From Eustoma russellianum (Eukaryota; Streptophyta; Magnoliopsida; Gentianales; Gentianaceae), in contig AP025051.1 of NCBI GenBank assembly GCA_036186865.1, positions 21,257,820 through 21,321,819 of the forward strand: a stretch of DNA of 64,000 nucleotides, read 5' to 3'. Below are positions 11,515 to 21,659 of the stretch, piece after piece. A program made the translations under genes and the position numbers. Numbering within the stretch: the stretch's first letter is position 1; the number at the start of each line of letters is the position of its first letter. A model generated the notes under the pieces. It was not told the origin of the DNA. It was given only the letters and a program-made list of their open reading frames with translations, and ran no database searches.

Positions 11515-12248
11515 AATTGGTATCAGAGCATTGGTTAGTCTTCTATTCATGTTTACATTGTTTAAACTAGCATATGTTTGTTGCTGCCCAAACCGTATAT
11601 TGAACTGATTTTGTTGTCATTTAGAATCTGTTTGTTTAGATAGTTAGTCTATGTTTTAAAGTGTTTATTAGTTGGTTTACAATAGTTTGGTAACTTAGTT
11701 TAAGTAGCAAAAACCGAAACACCACAAAAAAATAACTTAGACTAGACTTAGTGTTGTTAAAATCTGTTTGTGTAGCTTAGATCAAAACCGTGTGTAAACT
11801 GATTGTTCTTGTTCAATCTAGCTTAGATAATGTTCATTAGTTCCTAATCTAGAAGTTTAAATGGTATTTTAGTGATTCCTTAAAATAGAAAACCTGAACA
11901 CAAAGTAGATTAGTTGATAGTTTAGAAATCAAGTTGTTAAAATTCTGTTTTCTAGTAGTTGTGTGCAAACTGTTTAGGCGTTGTATTTGCTGCCCTATTT
12001 AGCTTAGTTAGAGTAGTTTGCAACATAGTTTAAGTGTTTTAGTTGGTTGTTTAGTTTAGCACAAGAAATCCGAAAACTAAGAACAAAACAAGTGGTTTTA
12101 GTTAACTAAGTGTGCTGCCTAGTTTCTAGTGTTACACGTTTGATAAGTATGATATAAACACTTGCATCTAGTATCATCTAGCTTAGAAACTAATTGCATC
12201 ATACAAACGAAAACCAAGACAAAAACAAGTAGAATAGATAACTTAAAA
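11515..12248 (+). repeat. Second copy of the element A primer site and leader, truncated
   Basis: Repeats 6798-7531 with one or two differences, including the primer site TGGTATCAGAGC at 11518-11529. It breaks off at 12248, where copia reverse transcriptase sequence starts. The arrangement LTR-internal-LTR-internal is expected from unequal recombination between LTRs; the third LTR would then have been lost by the deletion ending here. Confidence 0.85.
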
Positions 12249-13607
12249 AGGCGAGATTAATTGCAAATGGGTATACTCAGATGTATGAAATCGACTATGC
12301 AGAGACTTTCTCATTTGTGGCAAAGATCGACACAATCCGAGTCTTGTTCTCCGTAGCTGCGAACAAAGGGTGGCCACTCCAACAATTCGACGTAAAGAAT
12401 GCATTTCTACATGGTGAATTAAAGGAGGAAGTGTATATGGAAGCACCACCAGGCTTTTCAAAGGGTTTTCAGAAAAATGAAGTGCATCGACTCAAGAAGT
12501 CTCTGTATGGGTTGAAGCAGTCTCCGAGAGCGTGGTTTGGTCGGTTCACATCAGTAATGAATCGATGTGGGTACATCCAAAGTAACGCTGACCACACACT
12601 TTCCGTCAAACGAAGAAGGGAGCTTGTAACCTGCTTGATCATCTATGTAGACAACATGATCATTACTAGAAGTGACAAAGCAGAAATGTCAAAACTACAG
12701 AAGCGACTGTTCAGATAGTTTGAGATGAAAGATCTTGGGAAGCTGAAATGCTTCTTGCGAATTGAGGTGCATCGATCAGACCAGGGGATATTAATATCAC
12801 AAAGAAATTATGTTCTCGACTTGCTGACAGAGACAAGAATGTTAGATTGCAAACCATGTGAAGTGCCAGTATCTACAAGTTAAAGGTTGAGAATAGATCA
12901 AGAAGCACCAATGGTTGATCGGGAGCAGTATCAGACTAATTGGTAAGTTAATCTACCTGTCTCACATTCGACCTGACATCGCTTATGCAGTAGGTGCCGT
13001 GAGTCAGTTTATGCATAAACCACAAAAGGAGAATTTAGAGGATGTGATGAGGATTTTCCGATATCTAAAAGGCTCACCGGGACGTGGAATACTATTCAGA
13101 AGGTGTGGTCACTTGGATATAGATGTGTATACTGACGCAGACTGGGCAAGCGATCCCAATGATTGAAGGTCAACATCAGAGTACTTTGCGCTAGTTGAGG
13201 GAAACTTGGTCACCTGGCAGAGTAAAAAACAGAAGGTAGTAGCCCTGTCAAGCGCTGAAGCAGAGTTCAGGGGGATCGCGAAAGGAGCTATGGAAGTATT
13301 GTGGCTGAAGAAGGTGTTGAGTGAGTTAGGTTTTCCATTAAGGACACCGGCGCAGTTAAAGTGTGATGATAAAGCTGCGATCAAAATATCAGAAAATCCG
13401 GTACAACATGATCTAACCAAGTATGTAGAGATCGATCGTCATTTTATTAAGGAAAAGCTCGAAAGTGGGATAACTGAGATACCGTTCGTAAGATCCGAAG
13501 ATTAACTAGCTGACATCCTTACCAAAGCCGTAACTGGTCGAGTGTTCGAGTCTGTGCTGGGTAAGTTGCACATCGAAGATCCCAATATCCAACTTGAGGG
13601 GGAGTGA
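12249..13607 (+). pseudogene. copia reverse transcriptase and RNase H remnant
   Basis: Copia reverse transcriptase motifs are clear: a GYTQ..IDY.ETF start, QQFDVKNAFLHGEL at about 12378-12420, KSLYGLKQSPRAW at about 12497-12535 and IIYVDNMII at about 12640-12666, where the usual second catalytic Asp of YVDD is Asn. Later come a RPDIAYAV segment and the RNase H signature ALSSAEAEF at about 13240-13268, then DILTKA near the end. In-frame stops at about 12716-12718, 12880-12885, 13164-13166 and 13503-13505 and a frameshift near 12910 show it is dead. The first 130 or so residues of the domain are missing at the junction with element A. Confidence 0.88.
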
Positions 13608-13859
13608 AGGATATGGTGGGTAAGATGTGATATTGTGATATTGTTTGTATCTAATTGTATCATAATCAGATTTGATTGTACCCCGTATTTAATTAGAGTT
13701 TATCTCTTTACCACAGATAGAGTAGAGACGCCGTATTTAATTAGAGTTTATCTCTTTACCATAGATAGAGTAGAGACGTGACTATAAATTTGGATGTATT
13801 GTGTACCGTTTGAATCAATGAAATACAATCTTCATTCGTAAATTACATTCTTACATTCA
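13605..13859 (+). repeat. 3' LTR of the copia element
   Basis: Follows the polypurine stretch TTGAGGGGGAG. Starts TGAAGGATATGG and is taken to end at TTACATTCA, giving 255 bp, a usual copia LTR size. TATAAAT lies at 13783-13789, and the segment around 13805-13830 looks like a transcript start and polyadenylation area. The right boundary is inferred from the TG...CA rule only, because the 5' LTR is outside the window. Confidence 0.6.
13683..13778 (+). repeat. 48-bp tandem duplication in the copia U3
   Basis: Two adjacent 48-bp units beginning CCGTATTTAATTAGAG that differ at one base, ending five bases before the TATA-like sequence. Duplicated U3 boxes in copia LTRs often hold transcription-factor sites (family knowledge); no specific factor can be named here. 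Confidence 0.85.
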
Positions 13860-16632
13860 GCTCAAGGGGGTTCGCCCGTAGAATAATGCGTTAAAAAGTC
13901 AAGCCATCTAATCCAACATATAAACTCACGTATTGCCGGAGTGCCAGAATATGCTCCATCACTAGTACATGATCCTTTGCCTGAAAGTTGAAATTACCGA
14001 CTTTCGAAAAAGCAAATCCATTTAGACCTATCATTATATAGAAAGGGTAGTCTCATTAGAACCAAACCCTCTATCCTTTAAGATGGAAGTATTGTTTGTA
14101 TGATTTTCATCTTTTATTGTCGTTGAAATATACTGGACATGTGCTTTTATGTTGTATTTAGACCTACCATTACAGAAGATGTTAGGTGCAAGACAACAAT
14201 TAATTGCGTGATTCAAGCAATAGACAGTGGTAAGGAAGGATGGAAACCTCTCTCCTTTGTTCCTCTTCTCCCTCAAGGCAATTGTCTCTGAATATAGGAC
14301 AATAACGATTTTTTTTAAGTCAAATTTCATATATGCACCCACTGGGGAAATATTGCAATTAAAGTCTCACAACTTACAGCAGCAAAGTAACTGCAGAAAA
14401 GTAGAAAACTGAATAGTCTATCTTGAACAAAGGAGGTAAGTAGAGAGCACAAAATGGTTAAGGTCGCATCTTAAATGTTAATAGTTATTTTATAAGCAAT
14501 CACTGGTCTATATAGGGTGTGGATTTTTTTTAATTCCGCATCATTATCTAAATTACATGTCATCTCTTATTTATATATCAATCTCATTTTATTTTGTTAT
14601 GTCAATCTTGGTTGATTATGGTGTAAAAAATAAAATGATGTGTAGTTAAGTGTGGAGTACAATCAACTTAGTGGACGCAGAGTCGAAGGAGAAGTAAATC
14701 TGCAAAGATCTATAAGTTGTGGAATACATCAAATTAGGGTGGTGGTAATAGAATCTTGACCAATGAGACGAGTTTTGACTAGGCTTGAGTTTGTATAGGC
14801 TACGAAATGTGAGTTAGGAATCAGCTCTTCTACATCACACAACTTGTTCTTTCTTTTCTAGTCACAAACCTACCAACAATTAAATATTAGTAATTACATT
14901 TTTTGTAAAGGCAAAATAATTATTTTTGGTTTTAGGGGCAATTTGGTCTTTTGCCTTTCACTAATTATAGTTAATCTCAATTAGAACAAGGGGACATCAA
15001 TTTTATTCTTCTCCTATGATATTCAACAGTGAGTAAAGAAAATTATAAGAGTTCGAAACCTTCGAGACAATTCATGAAGAAGAACGAAAAGACCAAATTT
15101 GACTTTAGACTTGTATTTGGAATCATCACACGGATGAGATTTCATGATAAGATATTTTATTCTTCCTTGCGTTGATGACTTGTGTAAATAATATTTATTA
15201 AACATGAGAATACACACATGCTTGATGTGCCACGGATGCATAAACCCCGTTGCGAATAGTGTTGTATATTATTTATGGTGATTTTCAATGTTGAGGGTCG
15301 TTTGTGGTATCGTGAGAGATATACGAGGAAAAAAACGATAAAATGTATTTTTATTTTTGTATCACTTGTCAAGTAAATGGTGACGTATAAACATTAAGTT
15401 TTTAAATTATCCTTCAGAGGTAATAAGCACTTTTTTCCTTCAAAATTTTAAAGTTCTTCATGAATTTGATAATAATTATTTAGTCATACGACTCTTCGTT
15501 TAGAATTCAGAAAGTTCAGTGTCTCTAAGCTAAAACTTCCCTATTAAGGTGTGGTATGGTGGTTTAATCAAGTGTCTTTTGCAAATGTTATCACCTTTTC
15601 AGCATATATCGTTTGGGAAAATTTGGTGAAAAGTATGTAATGGAAAAAATTGAAAATCCTGTGTGATGAGGTCAGATTCTCACCGAGTAGATCAGAGGTG
15701 ATCTCTGTAGTATGTCGTTAGCGCCTCGTTAGGGTCCTTTTCTTCAACCTGAGAGGGAAAGACAACGTTAGAGGTTCAGGGAAAAAACTTTCCGACACTC
15801 AAGTGAGTTATAGGCATATTTGTATGTGAGTATACTGGAAATAGAGCTTGAAACAACCTGTTAAGGGCTCTCCTTAGAAAGGGTGACTGTTTGATATGGA
15901 TGAGCTCAGGTTAAACTTTGGTCGAGTTCGGGTCAATTTGAGTGGTACTTGGACGTCAATTGGACTTCCACTGTAGAAGTGCTTCTTTATAGTTGTTAAA
16001 GCTAAAGGCTGCGTGGCCATGAGATAAACGGTGACGACACCTGGCTGTCCTGGTGGTAACTGTTGTTTGCATGGCTGCCATGCGGCAACAGGTGACTATG
16101 GTGCTGGCAACTCTCTTATGCATGGTTGACATGTGGAGATAGATTACTGAGCTGCTCGCAATCCCAGGTTGCATGAAGGTCAAGTGTTGCCACTCGTCGG
16201 GCCGTGAGGCCAAGGTTGTTGGGTGGCAGGGAGTCTGCCTAAGCATGATGTGGCTGAGCCGATGTGCCGCTTGAGCAACCCAGCTAGAAAACCGAAGTAG
16301 GGGTAGCCTGTCTAAAGCTGGTCAGGTGGGTTTTGTCGGACAGATCTGAAAAGGGCTCACCTTGGGGCTTTGGCTGAGCTGATAGAAGAATGTGACCTAT
16401 GCTCTTTGGCCGAGCTGATTCGGAGCTGAGTAGCCCTCTGTGGCTGAGACTTAGGCTCGTGATTGTGGGTGGAATTAACTTAATCAGGGTGGACCGGTCA
16501 AGGTCTGCTGGTTGAGCTTATCTTCTGGGCAGACCTGGTTGTGTAGAGCTTGAGTTGGCCGAGGCAAGGCCCACCGACGCTGACTGTCATTGACTAATGG
16601 AAAAATGTCTTGTCGTACTTAGCAGCTGGTTC
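13860..16632 (+). other. Stretch without recognisable genes
   Basis: About 2.8 kb with no ORF that matches a family I know. The left 1.8 kb is AT-rich. From about 15950 to 16600 it becomes GC-rich, with recurring GGCTGAGC, GAGCTGA and TTGGCCGAG words that could be the decayed end of a further repeat. Short ORFs here (for example 14034-14342 and 15956-16246, both minus) look like chance. Confidence 0.5.
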
Positions 16633-16637
16633 ATAGG
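16633..16637 (+). other. Left target-site duplication of element B
   Basis: ATAGG directly before the LTR, repeated directly after the right LTR at 28524-28528. Confidence 0.9.
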
Positions 16638-19600
16638 TGTTACAACCCGGAAAATTCGTTATGTCGTAACGACTACTAATACCGTAATATAATTTCGTAG
16701 GTGTACGATCCATAAAACTAGACTTATATTATCAAATATATTAGCAAAGATACTACAAACATTTGAGTATATACAATAAAAACCCAATTAAATTAATTAG
16801 TAACAACTTAAACTATTAGGATAAATTAAATCAAAAAGAAATACATGTCACAACAATTTTATACTACATTAAATAAATGAAAAAACAATTATATACATAC
16901 AACATAAAAGAAAAGGAAAAAGAAAAAGAAAGGTGAAGACAACTTGTCTTACACCTTGATTAAAATATTAGCATGCCTAAGAATCTCACCTTAACCCATC
17001 CCTCCACCCCATGCTTGTCAAAAGTTTGTCTCCCATCCCATTCCCCTCCATGCTTGGCCGGCCACCCCTTAGAAAAGTAGGAAATTTTAATTCTTCTTTA
17101 ACCCCTCAAATAATACATCTTCAACCAACCAAATTCATCCTATCTCCAAGGAAAACCCAAGAAACATTCCAACACCCTCATTTTTCCCCTTAAGGCCGAA
17201 AGTTCACCCTCCATAAGGAGAAGATTTTCTTCTCCTTTCTTCACACCAACATCACTCAAATCAAGTATTATAAACACTCAATCAACTAAGAAAGATTCAA
17301 GAAGGTTGAAGCATCTAGAATCAAAAGCAATCAAGGTAAGAACTTTATGAAGTTTAAGTTTAATTCTTCTATATACTTAGTTTCATAAGTTGCTCACTAA
17401 CCCTCCTTTTAAACCCTAAACACCATGTATACCTAGGAGGAAGGAAGAAGAACTCTCTTCCAAACCAAGTGAAGGAAACATCTTCTAAGTGTAAGAAAGG
17501 TGAACCAAGGCAAGTACTCTTCCTAGATCCTTCATGGATTTAAGATTCAATACTTATGTTTATATAAAAATGGGATCATCATGTAGTATGTTCAAATTTT
17601 GTTTTAAGAATAAGCAAGATCTATGCTTGTAGTGTTAGAAATATACAAATATATAATAATAAAAGGCTATATGTATATAAATGAAACATATATATATACG
17701 GTTGTTGTATATATATATACATATAGAAGCTATATATATACGGCATCACACATATATACATACATATAGATATAAACTTTGAACAAATGATATGAAATGA
17801 AAAACATTAAGAAAGATGTACAAAGAATTCAATTCTTATTGTTTTGATTATGTTTTCTTTTATGATGATCATCATGTTTATATCTTATATGTTTTGTGTT
17901 TATATGTTTCAAGATCATGTCTTTAACATGTTTATGTATGCATCATAAGCATGACTTATATACATGGTCTAAATAGTTGTTTGATGATCATCATCTTCAC
18001 ATATACATCACATATACACGGCTAGGTGGCCTATTTTAGTACTTCATTGAGTTTCATCATCACCATTCTAAGATGTGTATTAGATGATGAATGTGGCTCA
18101 AGAAGTATACTCTTTATGTTATTCATCATGTTTATGATTATGTATTTGTTTTCATAGTGTTATAATTTTAAGATTAGTAAAGAAAAGGTAAGAAATATGT
18201 ATATGTTACTTATGAGAACTTACAACTTACAACATATACATAAAAGGAAGAAAAATGAGATATAAATATGTACAATACATGGCCTAACTTTCGGCCTTAT
18301 AGAGTAGTTTGTAAAATGAGATGTGACATGTTAAATAAGTATATATGGATATAATTATACATATATATATATATATATACATGGCTTAAGATAATCAAAG
18401 TATAAAATACCTTATATAGTATATATACACACACATATAAGTGTATTACCATGAAATATATACATATATACATTACATATATATTCGGCCTAAGGCCATT
18501 TAATAAACCAAAAAATGTTTCTTGAGTTAAATGCTATGGATACTATTATGTAAATTATGTGATAATGAATGAAGTATGGTATAAGTGTAGGTGGTTGTAC
18601 GTGAAGAATTAAAGGATCTAAGAATTAAAAGTCAATTTCCTTAAGTGTTGGAATAAGAGTTGTATTTGGAGAATACAAATTAAGAAAGTGGTGTTGGATG
18701 AAAAATGAAGAAAAGTGGGCTGTTTTAGCCTCATGGCCGAATGGCCTTTTGGTGGTCAAAGTGTGAATCCCTTTAAGTTATGATATATAGGATGAAAATA
18801 AGTAAGTGATGTTATAAGATGTAGTTTACCATAACACCTCATACGAACAAGTCTTATGCTGCACGAAGATAAAGTTTGAAAGTTGTTTTACGCATATCAT
18901 GTTTTAAAAGTTCATATGCATGTGAATAATAAACGCGAGACGATCGATTTCGTTGACACACGATATGTTATGTTATGTTCATGATTATGACTATGTTATG
19001 TTCGCCGGCGTGACATCGGTATTGGGGTGATAGATGTCAGGGGCATATGATTACGTATATGGCCGAGTGTAACACCGGGTCCGGGACACGGGATCTCCGT
19101 CATAGCGCGTCACCGTTAGTACATATACATATGTTTATGATGTTTTATGTCGTATATGTACTACATGGGAAATCGATCGGTATGTCGTGTGTTATTATTC
19201 TTATGAAAAGTGCTATAGCCAATGATGAAAATGTTATGTCTTCCTGTTATGAAAATGTCATGTTATGCAAGTTATGAATATGTCATTTTTCGCAAGTTAT
19301 GAAAATCATGTCAATCTATGAAATTTCATGTTTACGAAAAGCCATGTTTACGAAAAGCCATTTTATGAAAAGTCACGTTTTATGCATCATGTCATGATCA
19401 TGCCCTTAGGTGGTGATTAGTATATTTGTACAATCATGATGCCTTAATATGATTAAGGAAGATCACGTGCATAGAGGTGATGATTGTAAGTTATGACCTT
19501 AGTATAAGATGGATTAGTGTTTAAGCATGGAAGGTATGCTAAGGATATGCTGAGGAAGAATGATATGACCCATAAGGTATGATGCAAAATCTTATGTTCT

Positions 19601-20108
19601 GTTTATTCCTTATATATAATGCTGTCATTGTAAATAAAGAAGTAATTATATATATTGTTACTTTATTACTACTTGTTTCCCCATGTATGATCCACATGAA
19701 GTATCTATAAAGAATACTTGCTGAGCGATTAAAAGATGGTGGTTATCGCTCATACTTGCCTCTTAATATTTCAGAGAACAGGGACCCTGATGCCGTGTTC
19801 ATTGAGGAGGAACCCCAGATAGAGTATCCGTGAGCAAAGATGTAGGCTGAAGCTATGTACCTGTTGCGTGTGAGCTTTATTTATTGTGATGTAATAAAAT
19901 TATCGTGAGAAGCTGTATTTGTGGATGTGTGGATTTGAACGGTTTGTAATAATATTATGCATGTCGTGAGCTTATTTTAAGATGCTTCCGCTATATCGAT
20001 TACAATTCATGTGACATGCACATGTATGGTATCGACGCCTTGTACTCTATGGAGTAGAGTATGGCGGGTGCACTGAGCCGGAACTCTGGTTTCGGGCGGG
20101 GCGCTACA
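16638..20108 (+). repeat. Element B left LTR
   Basis: 3471 bp, from TGTTACAACCCGG to GGGGCGCTACA. Its 8 extra bases relative to the right LTR come from longer AT runs and a 2-base difference near 19728 (TGAGCGATTA against TGAGATTA). Small ORFs inside (17011-17193, 19047-19277) recur in the other LTR only because the LTRs are copies. Confidence 0.95.
18357..18380 (+). repeat. AT microsatellite in the left LTR of element B
   Basis: An uninterrupted AT run, about four bases longer than its partner in the right LTR near 26780-26796. Further AT-rich runs near 17686-17760 also differ by 2 bases. Confidence 0.75.
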
Positions 20109-20110
20109 GT

Positions 20111-20122
20111 TGGTATCAGAGC
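20111..20122 (+). other. Primer-binding site of element B
   Basis: TGGTATCAGAGC, complementary to initiator tRNA-Met, two bases after the left LTR. Confidence 0.95.
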
Positions 20123-20394
20123 GAGGTTCTAGATCCACAGCGGGAACAGTAAAGTAAGCAATTAGAAGTTAAGTGATGATCCTAGAACTTAAGTTATGAT
20201 CTTAGACCAAGAGTGATATCCCTAGATTAGAATCCTTAGAATGGTTAGGAATAGCTAAATAATATTTAAAAATTTTGCTTGGATTATTAAGTTTCAGAAA
20301 AAAAAATAATAATAAATTTATAAATTCTGAATTATTCAGGAAGACAAATTGATTTCAATTGTAAATTATTACTAATGATGCTGCCTTCAATAGG

Positions 20395-21659
20395 ATGTCT
20401 CCACGACCTAGAGGTAGACCGCGCGCTGACAGACCTGCACAGTTACCCCTCCTCCACCACCACAGATACCCCCGCAGACAGGACCGGTCCCACTTTACGC
20501 TGAGCATGTGCCTCCACCCCCACAGCAGCAGGGTCAAGGAGATTTTCAGCAGGCTGTTCTGCAAGCTTTGGTACAGATAGGACAGGCAGTAGGTAACAAC
20601 GGCCATCAGAATCATGCGGCACCTCCACCGCCACCGCCACCACAGCATGGTACTCGTTTCTTTTACGGGGAAATGAAGAAGGCCCGCATTCCTAACTTTG
20701 AAGGTGGATCTGACCCTGATATAGCCGAGAAATGGCTAAAAGAAGTACAAAATAATTTTGAACTGATTCAAATACCAGAGGAGATGAAAGCCCAGGTTAT
20801 CAAGCCTTTTCTGATTGGTGAGGCCGATGAATGGTGGACCACTAATTTGCAGCATTTGCCAGCTCCAGTTACTTGGGAACGATTTCTAAGAGAGTTCCGC
20901 AAATTCTATATTCCACCATCAGTTACCTTACAGAAGATAGGAATGTTTGAGTCTCTGGTCCAGATGCCTGGAATGACAGTGGCCGACTATGCCAACAGAT
21001 TTACTGCATTGGGAAGATATGTTCCAGCGATTATGGGGGATGAACAACTGAAGATGATTAAGTTTGAGAGAGGACTGAATCCACGCATTCGCACGTGGAT
21101 TGTGAATGCCAACCCAAGAGATTTTGGTGAATTACTGGATGCCTGCTATCGGGTAGAGAGGGACATCATTAGACGTGACGCCGATACCCAGAACAAAAGG
21201 CCCCAAGAGTTTGGAGATGGTCAGTTTGGTAAAGGGGCTAAGACTGCCAGAGGAGATGATGGACGTAACCGTCAGCAGAATTATCAGCAGCAACCTCAAC
21301 CGCAACGCCAACCACAGCAGCAACGTCCACCACAGGCGAATCCAGTTCCGAAATGCCCTAAGTGCCAGAAGCAGCATACAGGAGCATGTTTGCTGAAGAT
21401 TGGAGCTTGCTTTAACTGTGGCAAGATTGGCCACATGATCAAGGACTGTCCTGAGCCCAGGAAGGGACCCCAGAGGGCCGCACCTCAGCAGAGAGATGGC
21501 CCAAGGGCCAATGCCAGAGTACATGTGATGACAGATGAGGAGGTTCTGGAAGCTCCAGACGTTGTGACAGGTATATTTCATTTTGAAAAGTTTATGATAT
21601 TATCCACTTGCTTAGGAATTGCATGTTTGAATTATGAATTGCTTCAGGTGTTATATTAA
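20395..21659 (+). pseudogene. Element B gag, frameshifted near its start
   Basis: The ATG at 20395 (context AGGATGTC) opens a basic start, MSPRPRGRPR. The rest of Gag lies in another frame, so the frame changes inside the C-rich run at about 20443-20456. The long frame has no ATG before 20508, only GTG. It encodes a Pro/Gln-rich segment, a retrotrans_gag domain (EWWTTNL, then WERFLREFRKFYIP, then FERGLNPRIRTW), a Gln-rich linker and a zinc knuckle CFNCGKIGHMIKDC at about 21408-21449. Unspliced RNA would continue through the intron and stop at 21657-21659, adding about 30 residues. Gag forms the particle. The one-base break is either real damage or a homopolymer error. Confidence 0.85.
21571..21647 (+). 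other. Probable 77-nt intron between gag and pol of element B
   Basis: The segment starts GTATATTTC directly after ACAG and ends TTGCTTCAG before GTG, matching plant splice-site consensus at both ends. It is about 73 percent A+T. It interrupts the point where Tekay polyproteins run from APDVVTG into the protease. Removing it joins gag (codon starts at positions divisible by 3) to pol (remainder 2) without loss of a residue. Unspliced, gag ends 12 nt after the segment. A chance insertion with these ends is possible but less likely. Splicing itself cannot be seen from DNA. Confidence 0.75.

Larger units (their letters stand above)
5490..12248 (+). mobile_element. Element A: young non-autonomous gypsy element, right end lost
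   Basis: Two 1308-bp LTRs flank an internal region of about 3.4 kb with a tRNA-Met primer site, a long leader, one gag-like ORF and a polypurine tract; there is no protease, reverse transcriptase or integrase. LTR ends form the inverted repeat TGATGAGCC/GGCTCATCA. TGATG...CATCA ends are typical of CRM-clade chromoviruses (family knowledge), and the ORF resembles the gag of F, so a non-autonomous CRM-like family is my inference. After the right LTR the leader occurs again up to 12248 and then copia sequence resumes, so the original right end is gone. No target duplication is found. Confidence 0.8.
1..13859 (+). mobile_element. Degraded Ty1/copia element, interrupted by Z and A
   Basis: Copia-order domains (gag, protease, integrase, then reverse transcriptase and RNase H) are read on the plus strand in two blocks, 178-3258 and 12249-13607, ending in a 3' LTR at 13605-13859. 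The 5' LTR lies left of the window. Between the blocks sit a gypsy LTR (Z) and a gypsy element (A). About 130 codons between the integrase tail and the reverse transcriptase are missing compared with usual copia polyproteins (family knowledge), so a deletion accompanied or followed the insertions. Stops and frameshifts in every domain show an old, inactive copy. Confidence 0.85.

Noticed and set aside
13860..14420. Possible remnant of a host exon after the copia LTR
   Set aside because: No frame stays open for more than about 100 codons, and there are no convincing splice sites or family motifs.
15956..16246. 96-codon minus-strand ORF in the unexplained stretch
   Set aside because: GC-rich composition makes a chance ORF likely; no motif, no neighbouring gene structure, no conserved second copy in the window.
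19047..19277. 76-codon ORF found twice (also 27464-27694)
   Set aside because: Both copies are inside the LTRs of B and are identical only because the LTRs are duplicates. No family similarity is seen.
20508..21659. Element B gag starting at position 20508
   Set aside because: That start is GTG. Plant elements initiate at ATG, and the natural ATG at 20395 lies in a different frame, so I annotate a frameshifted gag.
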